This document shows, in pieces, positions 6,781 to 16,635 of a stretch of DNA of 64,000 nucleotides. Position numbers and translations under genes: made by a program. Numbering within the stretch: position 1 is the stretch's first letter; each line of letters starts with the position of its first letter. The DNA comes from CAZYFH01 sp965197395 (lineage in GTDB: Bacteria > Acidobacteriota > Vicinamibacteria > Vicinamibacterales > UBA8438), in the NCBI GenBank assembly GCA_965197395.1, contig CBDANB010000003.1, positions 186,001-250,000 on the forward strand, in the 5' to 3' direction. The notes under the pieces were generated by a model. The model made no database searches. It was given only the letters and a program-made list of their open reading frames with translations, and was not told the DNA's origin.

Positions 6781-7988
6781 GTCGCGGTCTGGCGTCGCTT
6801 TCCGGACCGACTGCGGGCGGGGTACCGGTCGAGCTCGGGTGGCAGGCTCGTGTCGCCGGAATCCCTGGCGACGGCGAGCTCGTGCATCCGCGGCACGGCG
6901 CGCTCGCGGAAGAAGGGATCCCCTATGGTGTCGTAGTGCATGTTGCGACGTTTGGGGACAAAACCGGCGTCTTCAATGTTGCGCACGATCTCGGCCTCGT
7001 CCATGCAATAGGCGGCGCCCGCGGCCCGTACGACGTTCTCCTCGAGCATCACGCTGCCCATGTCATTCGCGCCGTAGGCGAGGCTGAGCTGGCCCACCTT
7101 GCCACCCTGGGTGACCCAAGAGGCTTGCAGATTGTCGAAGTTGTCGAGGACCAGACGCGCAAGCGCGAGCGTGCGCAGGTAGTCGACGCCGGTCGCCTCG
7201 ACGCCGCCAAGCTCCGTATTCGTCGGCTGGTAGCTCCACGTGATGAACGCGGTGAAACCACCCGTCTCGTCTTGGAGGTCCCGCAGACGCATCAGATGCT
7301 CGATGCGTTCTTCGGGGCGCTCGACGGTTCCGTACATCATCGTCGCCGTCGTCCGCAGCCCGGCCTCGTGGGCCGCGCGCATGACGCCGAGCCATTCGGC
7401 GGCCGTCGCCTTGCTATGGCAATTCAGCCGCTCCCGCACGCGATCGACCAGGATCTCCGCGCCGCCACCGGGGATGCTGTCGAGACCGGCGGACACGAGT
7501 CGATCGATGACGGTGCGCACCGGGAGCTGCGACAACCGGGATAGATGGATGACTTCCGGTGGGGAGAGCGCATGGAGCTTGAAGGTTGGATATCGGTCCT
7601 TGACGGCCCCGAACAAATCCTCGTACCACGACAGCGGCAGATCGGGGTTGTGCCCACCCTGAAGCAGGAGCTGCACGCCGCCGACCGCGATGGTCTCGTC
7701 GATCTTCCTGAACACCTCCTCGAACCCGAGCACATAGCCGTCCGACGATCCCACCTCTCGGTAGAATGCGCAGAAATTGCAACGCGCCACGCAGACGTTC
7801 GTGTAGTTGACGTTGCGATCAATGATGTAGGTGACGACCCTATCCGGATGTTTCACGGCGCGGGCCTGGTCCGCGAGTCGGCCCAGTTCGTGCGTCGGTG
7901 CGTGCTGGTAGAGGTCGAGCGCCTCCCCGGCGGTCAGCCGCTGGCCAGTGCGAGCTTGCGGAACCGCCTGCGGGCTTGCGTCCGACAT
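6777..7988 (-). CDS. mqnC: Cyclic dehypoxanthine futalosine synthase MqnC
   Basis: A 403-residue radical SAM enzyme that cyclises dehypoxanthine futalosine in menaquinone synthesis. The cluster motif CVARCNFCAF follows NVNYTNV near residue 70, as in MqnC/MqnE/CofH proteins. Further conserved blocks are VQLLLQGGHNPDLPLSWYED, LDSIPGGGAEILVDRVR, ATMMYGTVERPEERIEHLMR and ITWSYQPTNTELGG. The ATG at 7988 overlaps the mqnA stop by one base (TGATG); a GTG one codon earlier is possible. The protein is a little longer than usual owing to a basic C-terminal tail. Confidence 0.95.
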   Translation of the reverse strand: MSDASPQAVPQARTGQRLTAGEALDLYQHAPTHELGRLADQARAVKHPDRVVTYIIDRNVNYTNVCVARCNFCAFYREVGSSDGYVLGFEEVFRKIDETIAVGGVQLLLQGGHNPDLPLSWYEDLFGAVKDRYPTFKLHALSPPEVIHLSRLSQLPVRTVIDRLVSAGLDSIPGGGAEILVDRVRERLNCHSKATAAEWLGVMRAAHEAGLRTTATMMYGTVERPEERIEHLMRLRDLQDETGGFTAFITWSYQPTNTELGGVEATGVDYLRTLALARLVLDNFDNLQASWVTQGGKVGQLSLAYGANDMGSVMLEENVVRAAGAAYCMDEAEIVRNIEDAGFVPKRRNMHYDTIGDPFFRERAVPRMHELAVARDSGDTSLPPELDRYPARSRSGKRRQTAT

Positions 7989-8785
7989 CACGATCCGTAG
8001 AAGCGCACGTTGGGGGGAACCTGCACGATGCCAAGATCGCGCGCCGCACTGTAGAACTTCTTGAGACCGGCGAGTCCGTCCGCGGTCAGCTCGAACTGCA
8101 CGTTGTCCTGCAAGTAGGCGCGCGCGATCTCCGCCTGGTCCTCGTCATCGGGACCGTGCTCAGCGGCGATCGCCTCGAGCGCACCAACTCCTGCCGCCCG
8201 CGCTTCACGGAGCGCCTCGAGGTGGACCGGCTCGACGGCACCCGGCCGACCCGCCCAGAAGGCCCACACGAACGGGAGGTTCGTCATGGTGGTCCATTCG
8301 CCTCCAAGATCGATCTTTTCGAGGCCGGTGGTCTCGTGCTCGATGTACAGCGCGATGTCGCCAATCAACAATGCGGCGTCGCACCGCTTGAGCATCGCCG
8401 GCAGGTCGGGGCGCATCGTCACGAACGTCGGCTCGATGTCGAACCATTGGGCGCACAGGATTCGCAGCAACGCGACGGCCGTGCGAGAGCTCGAGTCTAT
8501 GGCGATGGAGCGAATGGCCGTCGCGGGCCGCTTCGAGAAGACCGCGACCGAGGCCACGGGACCGCTCGAGACCACCGCGATGTCCGGCACAACGAGATAT
8601 CCCGGAGTTCGGAGGTACTCGATCGTCGGAATCAGCCCGAGGTCGACGGACCGATCGTGAAGCAGCGCGGCGCACTTGGCCGGCACGTCGAACCGCACCG
8701 AGACGAGGTCATCGCGCGCTTCGAGCCCGTGAACGAGTGGTCTGGCATTGAGATACTGGACCGCCCCGACACGGATCACACTCAT
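7988..8785 (-). CDS. mqnA: Chorismate dehydratase MqnA
   Basis: A 265-residue protein starting MSVIRVGAVQYLNARPLVHGL, the opening of MqnA, which converts chorismate to 3-enolpyruvylbenzoate as the first step of the futalosine pathway. The VDLGLIPTIEYLRTPGYLVVP segment and SSGPVASVAVFSKRP, IGDIALYIE and LPFVWAFWAGRP blocks fit the family (a periplasmic-binding-protein-like fold). The ATG at 8785 overlaps the stop of the upstream mqnE-like gene as ATGA. A much longer in-frame extension to 8980 lies over that gene and was rejected. Confidence 0.94.
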   Translation of the reverse strand: MSVIRVGAVQYLNARPLVHGLEARDDLVSVRFDVPAKCAALLHDRSVDLGLIPTIEYLRTPGYLVVPDIAVVSSGPVASVAVFSKRPATAIRSIAIDSSSRTAVALLRILCAQWFDIEPTFVTMRPDLPAMLKRCDAALLIGDIALYIEHETTGLEKIDLGGEWTTMTNLPFVWAFWAGRPGAVEPVHLEALREARAAGVGALEAIAAEHGPDDEDQAEIARAYLQDNVQFELTADGLAGLKKFYSAARDLGIVQVPPNVRFYGS

Positions 8786-9687
8786 GGTGCAGTGCCGATC
8801 TCGAAACGGCCGTTGCGTTGTACTGGGGCCAGCCCCGCCGCGCTGATGTTGCGAACGATCTCCTCGAGCGGCGCCCGGCGCCACCCGAGCTCGATCGAAT
8901 CGATTGGCGAGACTGCGTCCACGTCGTCGGCCCCGAACGCGAGCGCGACCTGCGCTAGCTTCGGCCCGTACACACTCCAATCCACCTGTATCGAGTCGAT
9001 ATTGTCAACCAGCAGCCGCGCCAGCGCAACCTGCCGGACATCGGCATAGCCAGTCGTGGGTCGGGGCGCCGCGACGCGCGGCAATGGCGCGAACGCGCGG
9101 ACGCTTCCGACCGCCGAGCGCCACGAGGCCACTCGCCGCGCCCAGGTCCCCGCCTCGGCCTCACGCCCGATCACCGTCAGCCGCGCCACCGGTACGCCCA
9201 CGGTCGCGGCAAGCTCGATCCACCGTGGATCGCGTGCGCGGTCGACGCGCGCTTCGGCAACGAGCGCCAAGCCGGCCTCGCGCAGCGCCCCAACCAGCTC
9301 TGCTACGCGATGCGTGTCTTCCCCGCAGGCCTCCACGAGGTCGTCGAGCGCGAACCCGGTGACGGGCACCTCGCCAGCCGCCGCCCGGACGCGCCGCGTC
9401 ACCCGCAGCGCGGTGTCCGGGTCATCCGGACAACCGACGATGCGCACCTCCCCCGCGCCCGGCGGGATCGCCGGTGGCTCGGCGTCAACCGGCACTTCGA
9501 CGACCCGGACGAACGTCACCTGATGACCGCGTCGAGCACGTCGCATCGCATCGGCCACGGACCCAAGCCCAAGGAGGTCCCGAGTCCCGACGAGGGCGTC
9601 GATGTCGCCCTCCGTCAGGGGCTCGCCGGCCGCCACTCGGCTCTCGATGTCGTCCAACGCGGTCGTCACGTGCTCACCATGCCGCAT
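8782..9687 (-). CDS. MqnE/CofH-like protein without radical-SAM cysteines
   Basis: This 301-residue protein resembles aminofutalosine synthase (MqnE) and MqnC in its C-terminal half: TTGYADVRQVALARLLVDN, then IQVDWSVYGPKLAQVALAFGADD and APLEEIVRNISAAGLAPVQR match the closing part of those enzymes. The N-terminal region starts like them (LLGLGSVADAMRRARRGHQVTFV), but where the CxxxCxxC cluster motif should follow there is VRVVEVPVDAEPPAIPPG; only two scattered cysteines remain in the whole protein. It therefore cannot bind the canonical [4Fe-4S] cluster. It is full length and in frame, overlaps mqnA as ATGA, and heads the menaquinone genes, so selection on some role is likely. A catalytic mqnE would have to lie elsewhere. 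Confidence 0.7.
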   Translation of the reverse strand: MRHGEHVTTALDDIESRVAAGEPLTEGDIDALVGTRDLLGLGSVADAMRRARRGHQVTFVRVVEVPVDAEPPAIPPGAGEVRIVGCPDDPDTALRVTRRVRAAAGEVPVTGFALDDLVEACGEDTHRVAELVGALREAGLALVAEARVDRARDPRWIELAATVGVPVARLTVIGREAEAGTWARRVASWRSAVGSVRAFAPLPRVAAPRPTTGYADVRQVALARLLVDNIDSIQVDWSVYGPKLAQVALAFGADDVDAVSPIDSIELGWRRAPLEEIVRNISAAGLAPVQRNGRFEIGTAP

Positions 9688-9710
9688 CGGCCGAGATCTG
9701 TCGCAGTCGG

Positions 9711-10652
9711 CTATCGAGCCGCGATCGCCGTCGCGATGCTCTGCGCCAGCGCGAGCGCCCGGCGTCCGTCCGCCCCGTTCACGCGCGGGCGCGCCTCCGT
9801 CCGCGCTGCGTGCACGAAATCCGCGAGCTCCCGTTCAAGCGGCTCCGCGCGCGGCACGTCGACCGGTCCGCCCTCGATCGCGGGCCTGGTTTCTCCGTCA
9901 CGTATCACACGCCAGGCCTCGACGTGCTGCGCAGCGTAGTCGATCGAGACGTAGGCATGCGGCTGGAACACACGGAGCTTGCGTACCTGGTCGCGGCTGA
10001 TCCGACTCGCAGTCAGATTGGCGATGCACCCGCCACGGAAGCGGATCCGCGCGTTCGCGATATCGACACGATCGGAAAGCACGGGGACGCCCACGGCCTC
10101 GATCGACTCGGGGACCGCGTCCACGATCGAGAGGATGACATCGAGATCGTGGATCATGACGTCGAAGACGACATCGACGTCGAGACTTCGCGGCGCAAAG
10201 GCAGCGAGACGATGCACCTCGATGAACCGCGGCATGGACACCAGTTCGTGACCGATCGTCACCGCGGGATTGTGGCGCTCGGTGTGGCCGACCGCCAGGG
10301 TCGTTCCCGATGCGTTGGCGGTCTCGACCAGCGCATCGGCGTCGGCCACCGTCGTCGAGATCGGTTTCTCCACGAGCACGGGTATACCGGCCCGCAGCAG
10401 CGGCAACGCCACACGCGCATGGGCCGCCGTGGGTACCGCAATCGTGACGCCGTCCACATCGGAGACGAGCGCCTCGACATCGGGTACGGCGCGGGTGCCC
10501 ACTTCCGTCGCCACGGCCTCCGCGCGCGCGGGGTCGATGTCGACGACGCCAACGAGCTCGACGCCGGGCAGCCGGCTCAGAATCCGCGCGTGATGTCGCC
10601 CAAAGTGCCCGACCCCCACCACCGCCGCGCGAAACGGTGACCCGGTCGTCAC
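9711..10652 (-). CDS. Gfo/Idh/MocA-family oxidoreductase in the lipid A operon
   Basis: A 313-residue NAD(P)-dependent sugar dehydrogenase. The Rossmann opening AAVVGVGHFGRHHARIL, VLVEKPISTTVADADALV (the EKP motif) and the VMIHDLDVILSIV block (D-x-x-x-H-D-type) are visible. The GTG start overlaps the lpxI stop (GTGA), so it is part of the lpxA-lpxI operon. In some bacteria a Gfo/Idh enzyme (GnnA) beside lpxA oxidises UDP-GlcNAc on the way to a 2,3-diamino sugar for lipid A; the partner aminotransferase GnnB is not in the window, so this role is only a hypothesis. General family assignment is firm. Confidence 0.82.
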   Translation of the reverse strand: MTTGSPFRAAVVGVGHFGRHHARILSRLPGVELVGVVDIDPARAEAVATEVGTRAVPDVEALVSDVDGVTIAVPTAAHARVALPLLRAGIPVLVEKPISTTVADADALVETANASGTTLAVGHTERHNPAVTIGHELVSMPRFIEVHRLAAFAPRSLDVDVVFDVMIHDLDVILSIVDAVPESIEAVGVPVLSDRVDIANARIRFRGGCIANLTASRISRDQVRKLRVFQPHAYVSIDYAAQHVEAWRVIRDGETRPAIEGGPVDVPRAEPLERELADFVHAARTEARPRVNGADGRRALALAQSIATAIAAR

Positions 10653-11488
10653 TCGGACGTCCTCTGCTGGTCCTCCGCGCGACCGACCAGGGCGATCCCC
10701 GCCTGGTTCGCCGCGTCTAACACACGGTCGCCGTCGAGGACGAGCGTGCGTCCGGCGTCGACTGAGAGCACGGTGGCGGCGGCGGCGCGAAGCGCTTCGA
10801 TCGTTGGCACGCCGATCACCGGCACGTCGAACCGCATGTCCTGATTCGGCTTGGCCACCTTGATCACTCGCACACCCGACCCAGCGAGCCGCCCCGCCCG
10901 CGCGATGACCTCGTCGGTGCCTTCCATCGCCTCGACGGCCACGATAGCGCGGCTTTTGACGACGACGGTCTGGCCGATATCGAGCCCCGCGATCGAATCG
11001 GCCATGTCGTAGCCGAACGCGAGGTCGGCCCGCTCGTCTTCCGTCGGCCCCCGCGTCGTCAACGTCCCCGCGCGCGCCAGCAGCGGCTCGAGGAACGCCG
11101 TGGAGTCGACCATCTCGATACCATGCTCGCCGAGCACCTCAACGACCGCCGTGAGGAGCGCGTCCGTGTTGCGCGTGGCGAGCCGTCGGAGCACGGAGAG
11201 CGCTGCGCGGTCCGGCACCACGCCGGAGAAGATCTTGGCGTGCTTGACCTGCCCGGCCATGAGCGCGCGCGTCACGCCGGCCTCCTTCAGCAGGGTGATG
11301 CACCGGCCAAGCTGGCCGAGCGACACCCAGTGGAACGACGCCGGAGCACCCTCGGCCGCAGCCGCTTCGATCGCGGGGCTCGTCTCCTCGCGAATCCCGA
11401 CGACCGTGATCTCATGCCCCAACCGCTTCGCCGCCTCCAGCGCCAGGAAAGGGAACCGGCCATTGCCGGCGATCAGACCGAGTCGCAT
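10649..11488 (-). CDS. lpxI: UDP-2,3-diacylglucosamine pyrophosphatase LpxI
   Basis: The protein of 279 residues begins MRLGLIAGNGRFPFLALEAAK and has the DUF1009/LpxI blocks LGQLGRCITLLKEAGVTRALMAGQVKH, TEDERADLAFGYDMADSIAGLDIGQTVVVK and VAVEAMEGTDEVI. LpxI hydrolyses UDP-2,3-diacylglucosamine to lipid X, replacing LpxH in many non-enteric Gram-negatives. The ATG at 11488 gives the expected N-terminus; an earlier start only adds nine residues. It lies 30 bp after fabZ-lpxA and overlaps the following oxidoreductase gene. Confidence 0.93.
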   Translation of the reverse strand: MRLGLIAGNGRFPFLALEAAKRLGHEITVVGIREETSPAIEAAAAEGAPASFHWVSLGQLGRCITLLKEAGVTRALMAGQVKHAKIFSGVVPDRAALSVLRRLATRNTDALLTAVVEVLGEHGIEMVDSTAFLEPLLARAGTLTTRGPTEDERADLAFGYDMADSIAGLDIGQTVVVKSRAIVAVEAMEGTDEVIARAGRLAGSGVRVIKVAKPNQDMRFDVPVIGVPTIEALRAAAATVLSVDAGRTLVLDGDRVLDAANQAGIALVGRAEDQQRTSE

Positions 11489-11518
11489 GTGTCGGGGGAC
11501 CGGAGCCCAGAACACGCG

Positions 11519-12778
11519 CTACGCCGGGCCCTCGACCTCCATCGGCTCGGCGCGCCGCGGCGGTCGCCGCAAGGTGACGCCTCGCTTCGACGTCCGGATG
11601 AATTCGACCAGATCGCGCACCTCGGGACAGACGAGGGACGCATCGTCGTCGATGTGCCGGAGCGCCTGCGTCGTATTGAGTTTGGACTGCAAGAGGTAGC
11701 GGTAGGCGTGCTTCAGCTTCTCGATCGTCGTCGGCGGCACCCCGCGCCGCTCGAGACCGATGGTATTCAACCCGTAGATCCGGGCGCGGTTGCCCACGGT
11801 CTTGCCATACGGCAACGCGTCTTGGGTGACGACGGACCCTCCGCCAATGAACGCTTGCCGCCCGACGCGGCAAAACTGATGGACGCCACACGACGCGCCG
11901 ATGACCGCCTCGTCCTCAACGACGACGTGCCCGCCCAGCATCGCGCCGTGACTGATGATCGTCGTGTTCCCGATGATGCAATCGTGCGCCACGTGGACGT
12001 ACGCCATGAACAGGTTGTCGTCGCCGATGAGCGTCACGCCGCCGCCACCGCGGGTGCCCCTGTGGATCGTGACGAACTCACGAAAGACGTTGCGGTGTCC
12101 GATCAGGAGCCGCGTGGCCTCGCCTCGGAACTTCGTATCTTGCGGAATCAAGCCCACGGAGGCGAAGGGGAACACCTGACACCCGTCGCCGAGCTCGGTA
12201 TCGCCATCGATGACCGCCGAGGCGCCGATCCATCCGCCGCAGCCAATGCGCACGTCAGCGCCAATCACGGCGTTGGGACCGACGACGGTTCCCGCGCCGA
12301 GGACCGCTCCGGGTTGAACGATGGCGGTCCGGTGGATCTGTGGCTCACCGTATTCGAGCCCCAGCAGCAACTCGGCTTCCGCGACGGTCCGATCCGCCAC
12401 GGTGGCCACACCCCGGGCGATGGCCAGCCCCCGTCGCTCACGCGCGAGCGTGACCTCGAGCCGCAGCCGGTCGCCAGGCACGACTTGGCGTCGGAACTTC
12501 GCGTCGTTGACTCCACGCAGCACGGCGCGTCGCGTGGGAGCCTCGCCGCCGTCATCGAGCAGCAACAACGTCGCGACCTGCACCAGCGTCTCGATCATCA
12601 TCACACCGGGCATCAGCGGGGTGCCCGGGAAGTGCCCCTGGAAGTAGTCCTCGTTCACGGTGACGTTCTTCACCGCAACGATTCGCTCGCCGGGGATGTG
12701 CTCAACGACGCTGTCGACCAGCAGCGATGGATATCGATAGCAGAGGCGGTCGAGAACGAGAGGGATGTCGAGGGACAC
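11519..12778 (-). CDS. FabZ-LpxA fusion protein
   Basis: One continuous frame of 419 residues joins two enzymes. Residues 1 to about 145 are a hotdog-fold 3-hydroxyacyl-ACP dehydratase (FabZ): YRYPSLLVDSV, VNEDYFQGHFPGTPLMPGV with the catalytic His, and MIETLVQVATLL with the Glu. From about residue 147 (IHRTAIVQPGAVLGAGTVVG) it continues as UDP-GlcNAc acyltransferase LpxA, a left-handed beta helix of hexapeptide repeats with FREFVTIHRGT, MAYVHVAHDCIIGN and VGLIPQDTKF, ending in the C-terminal helical part. FabZ and LpxA draw on the same 3-hydroxyacyl-ACP pool, so the fusion places competing or sequential activities together. The upstream gene is a 48-codon ORF where lpxD would be expected. 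Confidence 0.92.
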   Translation of the reverse strand: MSLDIPLVLDRLCYRYPSLLVDSVVEHIPGERIVAVKNVTVNEDYFQGHFPGTPLMPGVMMIETLVQVATLLLLDDGGEAPTRRAVLRGVNDAKFRRQVVPGDRLRLEVTLARERRGLAIARGVATVADRTVAEAELLLGLEYGEPQIHRTAIVQPGAVLGAGTVVGPNAVIGADVRIGCGGWIGASAVIDGDTELGDGCQVFPFASVGLIPQDTKFRGEATRLLIGHRNVFREFVTIHRGTRGGGGVTLIGDDNLFMAYVHVAHDCIIGNTTIISHGAMLGGHVVVEDEAVIGASCGVHQFCRVGRQAFIGGGSVVTQDALPYGKTVGNRARIYGLNTIGLERRGVPPTTIEKLKHAYRYLLQSKLNTTQALRHIDDDASLVCPEVRDLVEFIRTSKRGVTLRRPPRRAEPMEVEGPA

Positions 12779-12781
12779 GGA

Positions 12782-12928
12782 CTAGAGTCGCGGGACCAGA
12801 TACTCCCTGACCCCAGCGCGCGCGCCAGTGTACAAGGTCGCACGCACATCGTCCACCGGCGACCAATCGGGAGTCCCGGGATGCTCGCTGAGCGGCGGCG
12901 TAGGGTGCGGGGCGAAGCCCCGGGTCAT
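12782..12928 (-). CDS. 48-codon ORF between skp and fabZ-lpxA
   Basis: The ORF begins with an ATG overlapping the skp stop by one base (TAATG) and ends three bases before the fabZ-lpxA start. Its first codons (MTRGFAPHPTPP) translate a GGGGCTTCGCCCC hairpin (12911-12923), a core of the dispersed repeat; the rest (..PVDDVRATLYTGARAGVREYLVPRL) shows no family I recognise. It could be a short coupled gene, or a spacer left where lpxD was lost and a repeat inserted. Confidence 0.35.
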   Translation of the reverse strand: MTRGFAPHPTPPLSEHPGTPDWSPVDDVRATLYTGARAGVREYLVPRL

Positions 12929-13557
12929 TAGGGACTCGTGGCCGCCGCGTTGAGCTGATCGACGACGTCCTGGGTCAAATCCAAGTCGCGGTTGGCCCAG
13001 ATGACGCCGCCCTGCCCGACGTTGAAGAGAAAGTCGACCCCGCGACTCATCGCGACCAGCTCCAGGGCCGGCGCGAGCCGCTGCTCGAACTCGAGCTGGA
13101 GCGCCTGCTGCAGCTCGCCGACCTCAGCTTCCGCGTCCTGCGTGACGCGCTCCATTTCCGCCTGCGCGTCCTGCGTTTCCCGCTGGATCTCGAGTTGAAG
13201 TCGAGAGATCTCGCGCTGCAAGCTGAGCCGCGCCTCCGCACTCAAGATGCTCTGGCCCTGCTCGAGCTTCTGCTGCGAATCGGTGAGCGTCTGGTTGCGT
13301 CCGCCGATCTGCCCTTGCAGTTCCTGATTCCGCGCCTCGATTTCGGCGAGCTTCGAGTCCGTCAGCTCCTGGACTTTCGCATTCGCGGCCTGGCCCTCCG
13401 TCGATTCCGCGAGCACGCGCTGGAGGTCGACGTAGGCGTATTTCGTACCAGCCGGGAACGACGGGGCCGGCGCCGCAGGCGGTACGTCCTGGGCGTCGAC
13501 GTTACCGGCGACCCCGATGATGAACATGGCCGCCACGACGCGAATCACGGATCTCAT
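12928..13557 (-). CDS. skp: OmpH/Skp family periplasmic chaperone
   Basis: A 209-residue secreted protein: signal peptide MRSVIRVVAAMFIIGVAG..VDA, an Ala/Pro spacer, then KYAYVDLQRVLAESTEGQAA and a long Glu/Gln-rich coiled coil of roughly 100 residues ending in EFEQRLAPALELVAMSRGVDFLFN. This is the OmpH/Skp layout, a trimeric tentacle chaperone that carries unfolded outer-membrane proteins to BamA. It follows bamA, the conserved order. An ATG seven codons upstream (13578) is an alternative start; 13557 gives the cleaner signal peptide and has an AGGA a few bases before it. Confidence 0.88.
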   Translation of the reverse strand: MRSVIRVVAAMFIIGVAGNVDAQDVPPAAPAPSFPAGTKYAYVDLQRVLAESTEGQAANAKVQELTDSKLAEIEARNQELQGQIGGRNQTLTDSQQKLEQGQSILSAEARLSLQREISRLQLEIQRETQDAQAEMERVTQDAEAEVGELQQALQLEFEQRLAPALELVAMSRGVDFLFNVGQGGVIWANRDLDLTQDVVDQLNAAATSP

Positions 13558-13739
13558 GGGTCCTCGTCTTTCGCTCATCAGTCTCTCTGTCTTTTGGCTC
13601 TTCGGCCTCTCGGCGCTAGTGTCCCGACGGTCGAAAAGCTCGCTCGCCAATGCTCTGGCCTGGCATCCCACGCGCCGGTGCGTTGTCACGCCACGCCTGA
13701 CTCGGCACGCTCGTGGCCGCCACCACGGCCACTCGTGGA

Positions 13740-16490
<2,751 letters not shown>

Positions 16491-16635
16491 GAGTGAGTTC
16501 CCGGTGAGCGACACTGGCCGACCTGCGGTCAGTAGTCTCCGACCTCTAGTTTACGAGATCTTTGACGTCCCACGCCAGGATTTGGCCGGAATCCGCGTCG
16601 CGCGACCGCCAGAGATGTGCCCGCGGGCGACGCCG

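Noticed and set aside
11123..12931. A 602-codon plus-strand open frame over the lipid A genes
   Set aside because: It lies wholly opposite lpxI, fabZ-lpxA and the skp end, whose motifs are unmistakable. Long antisense frames are common in GC-rich DNA; no domain is visible in it.
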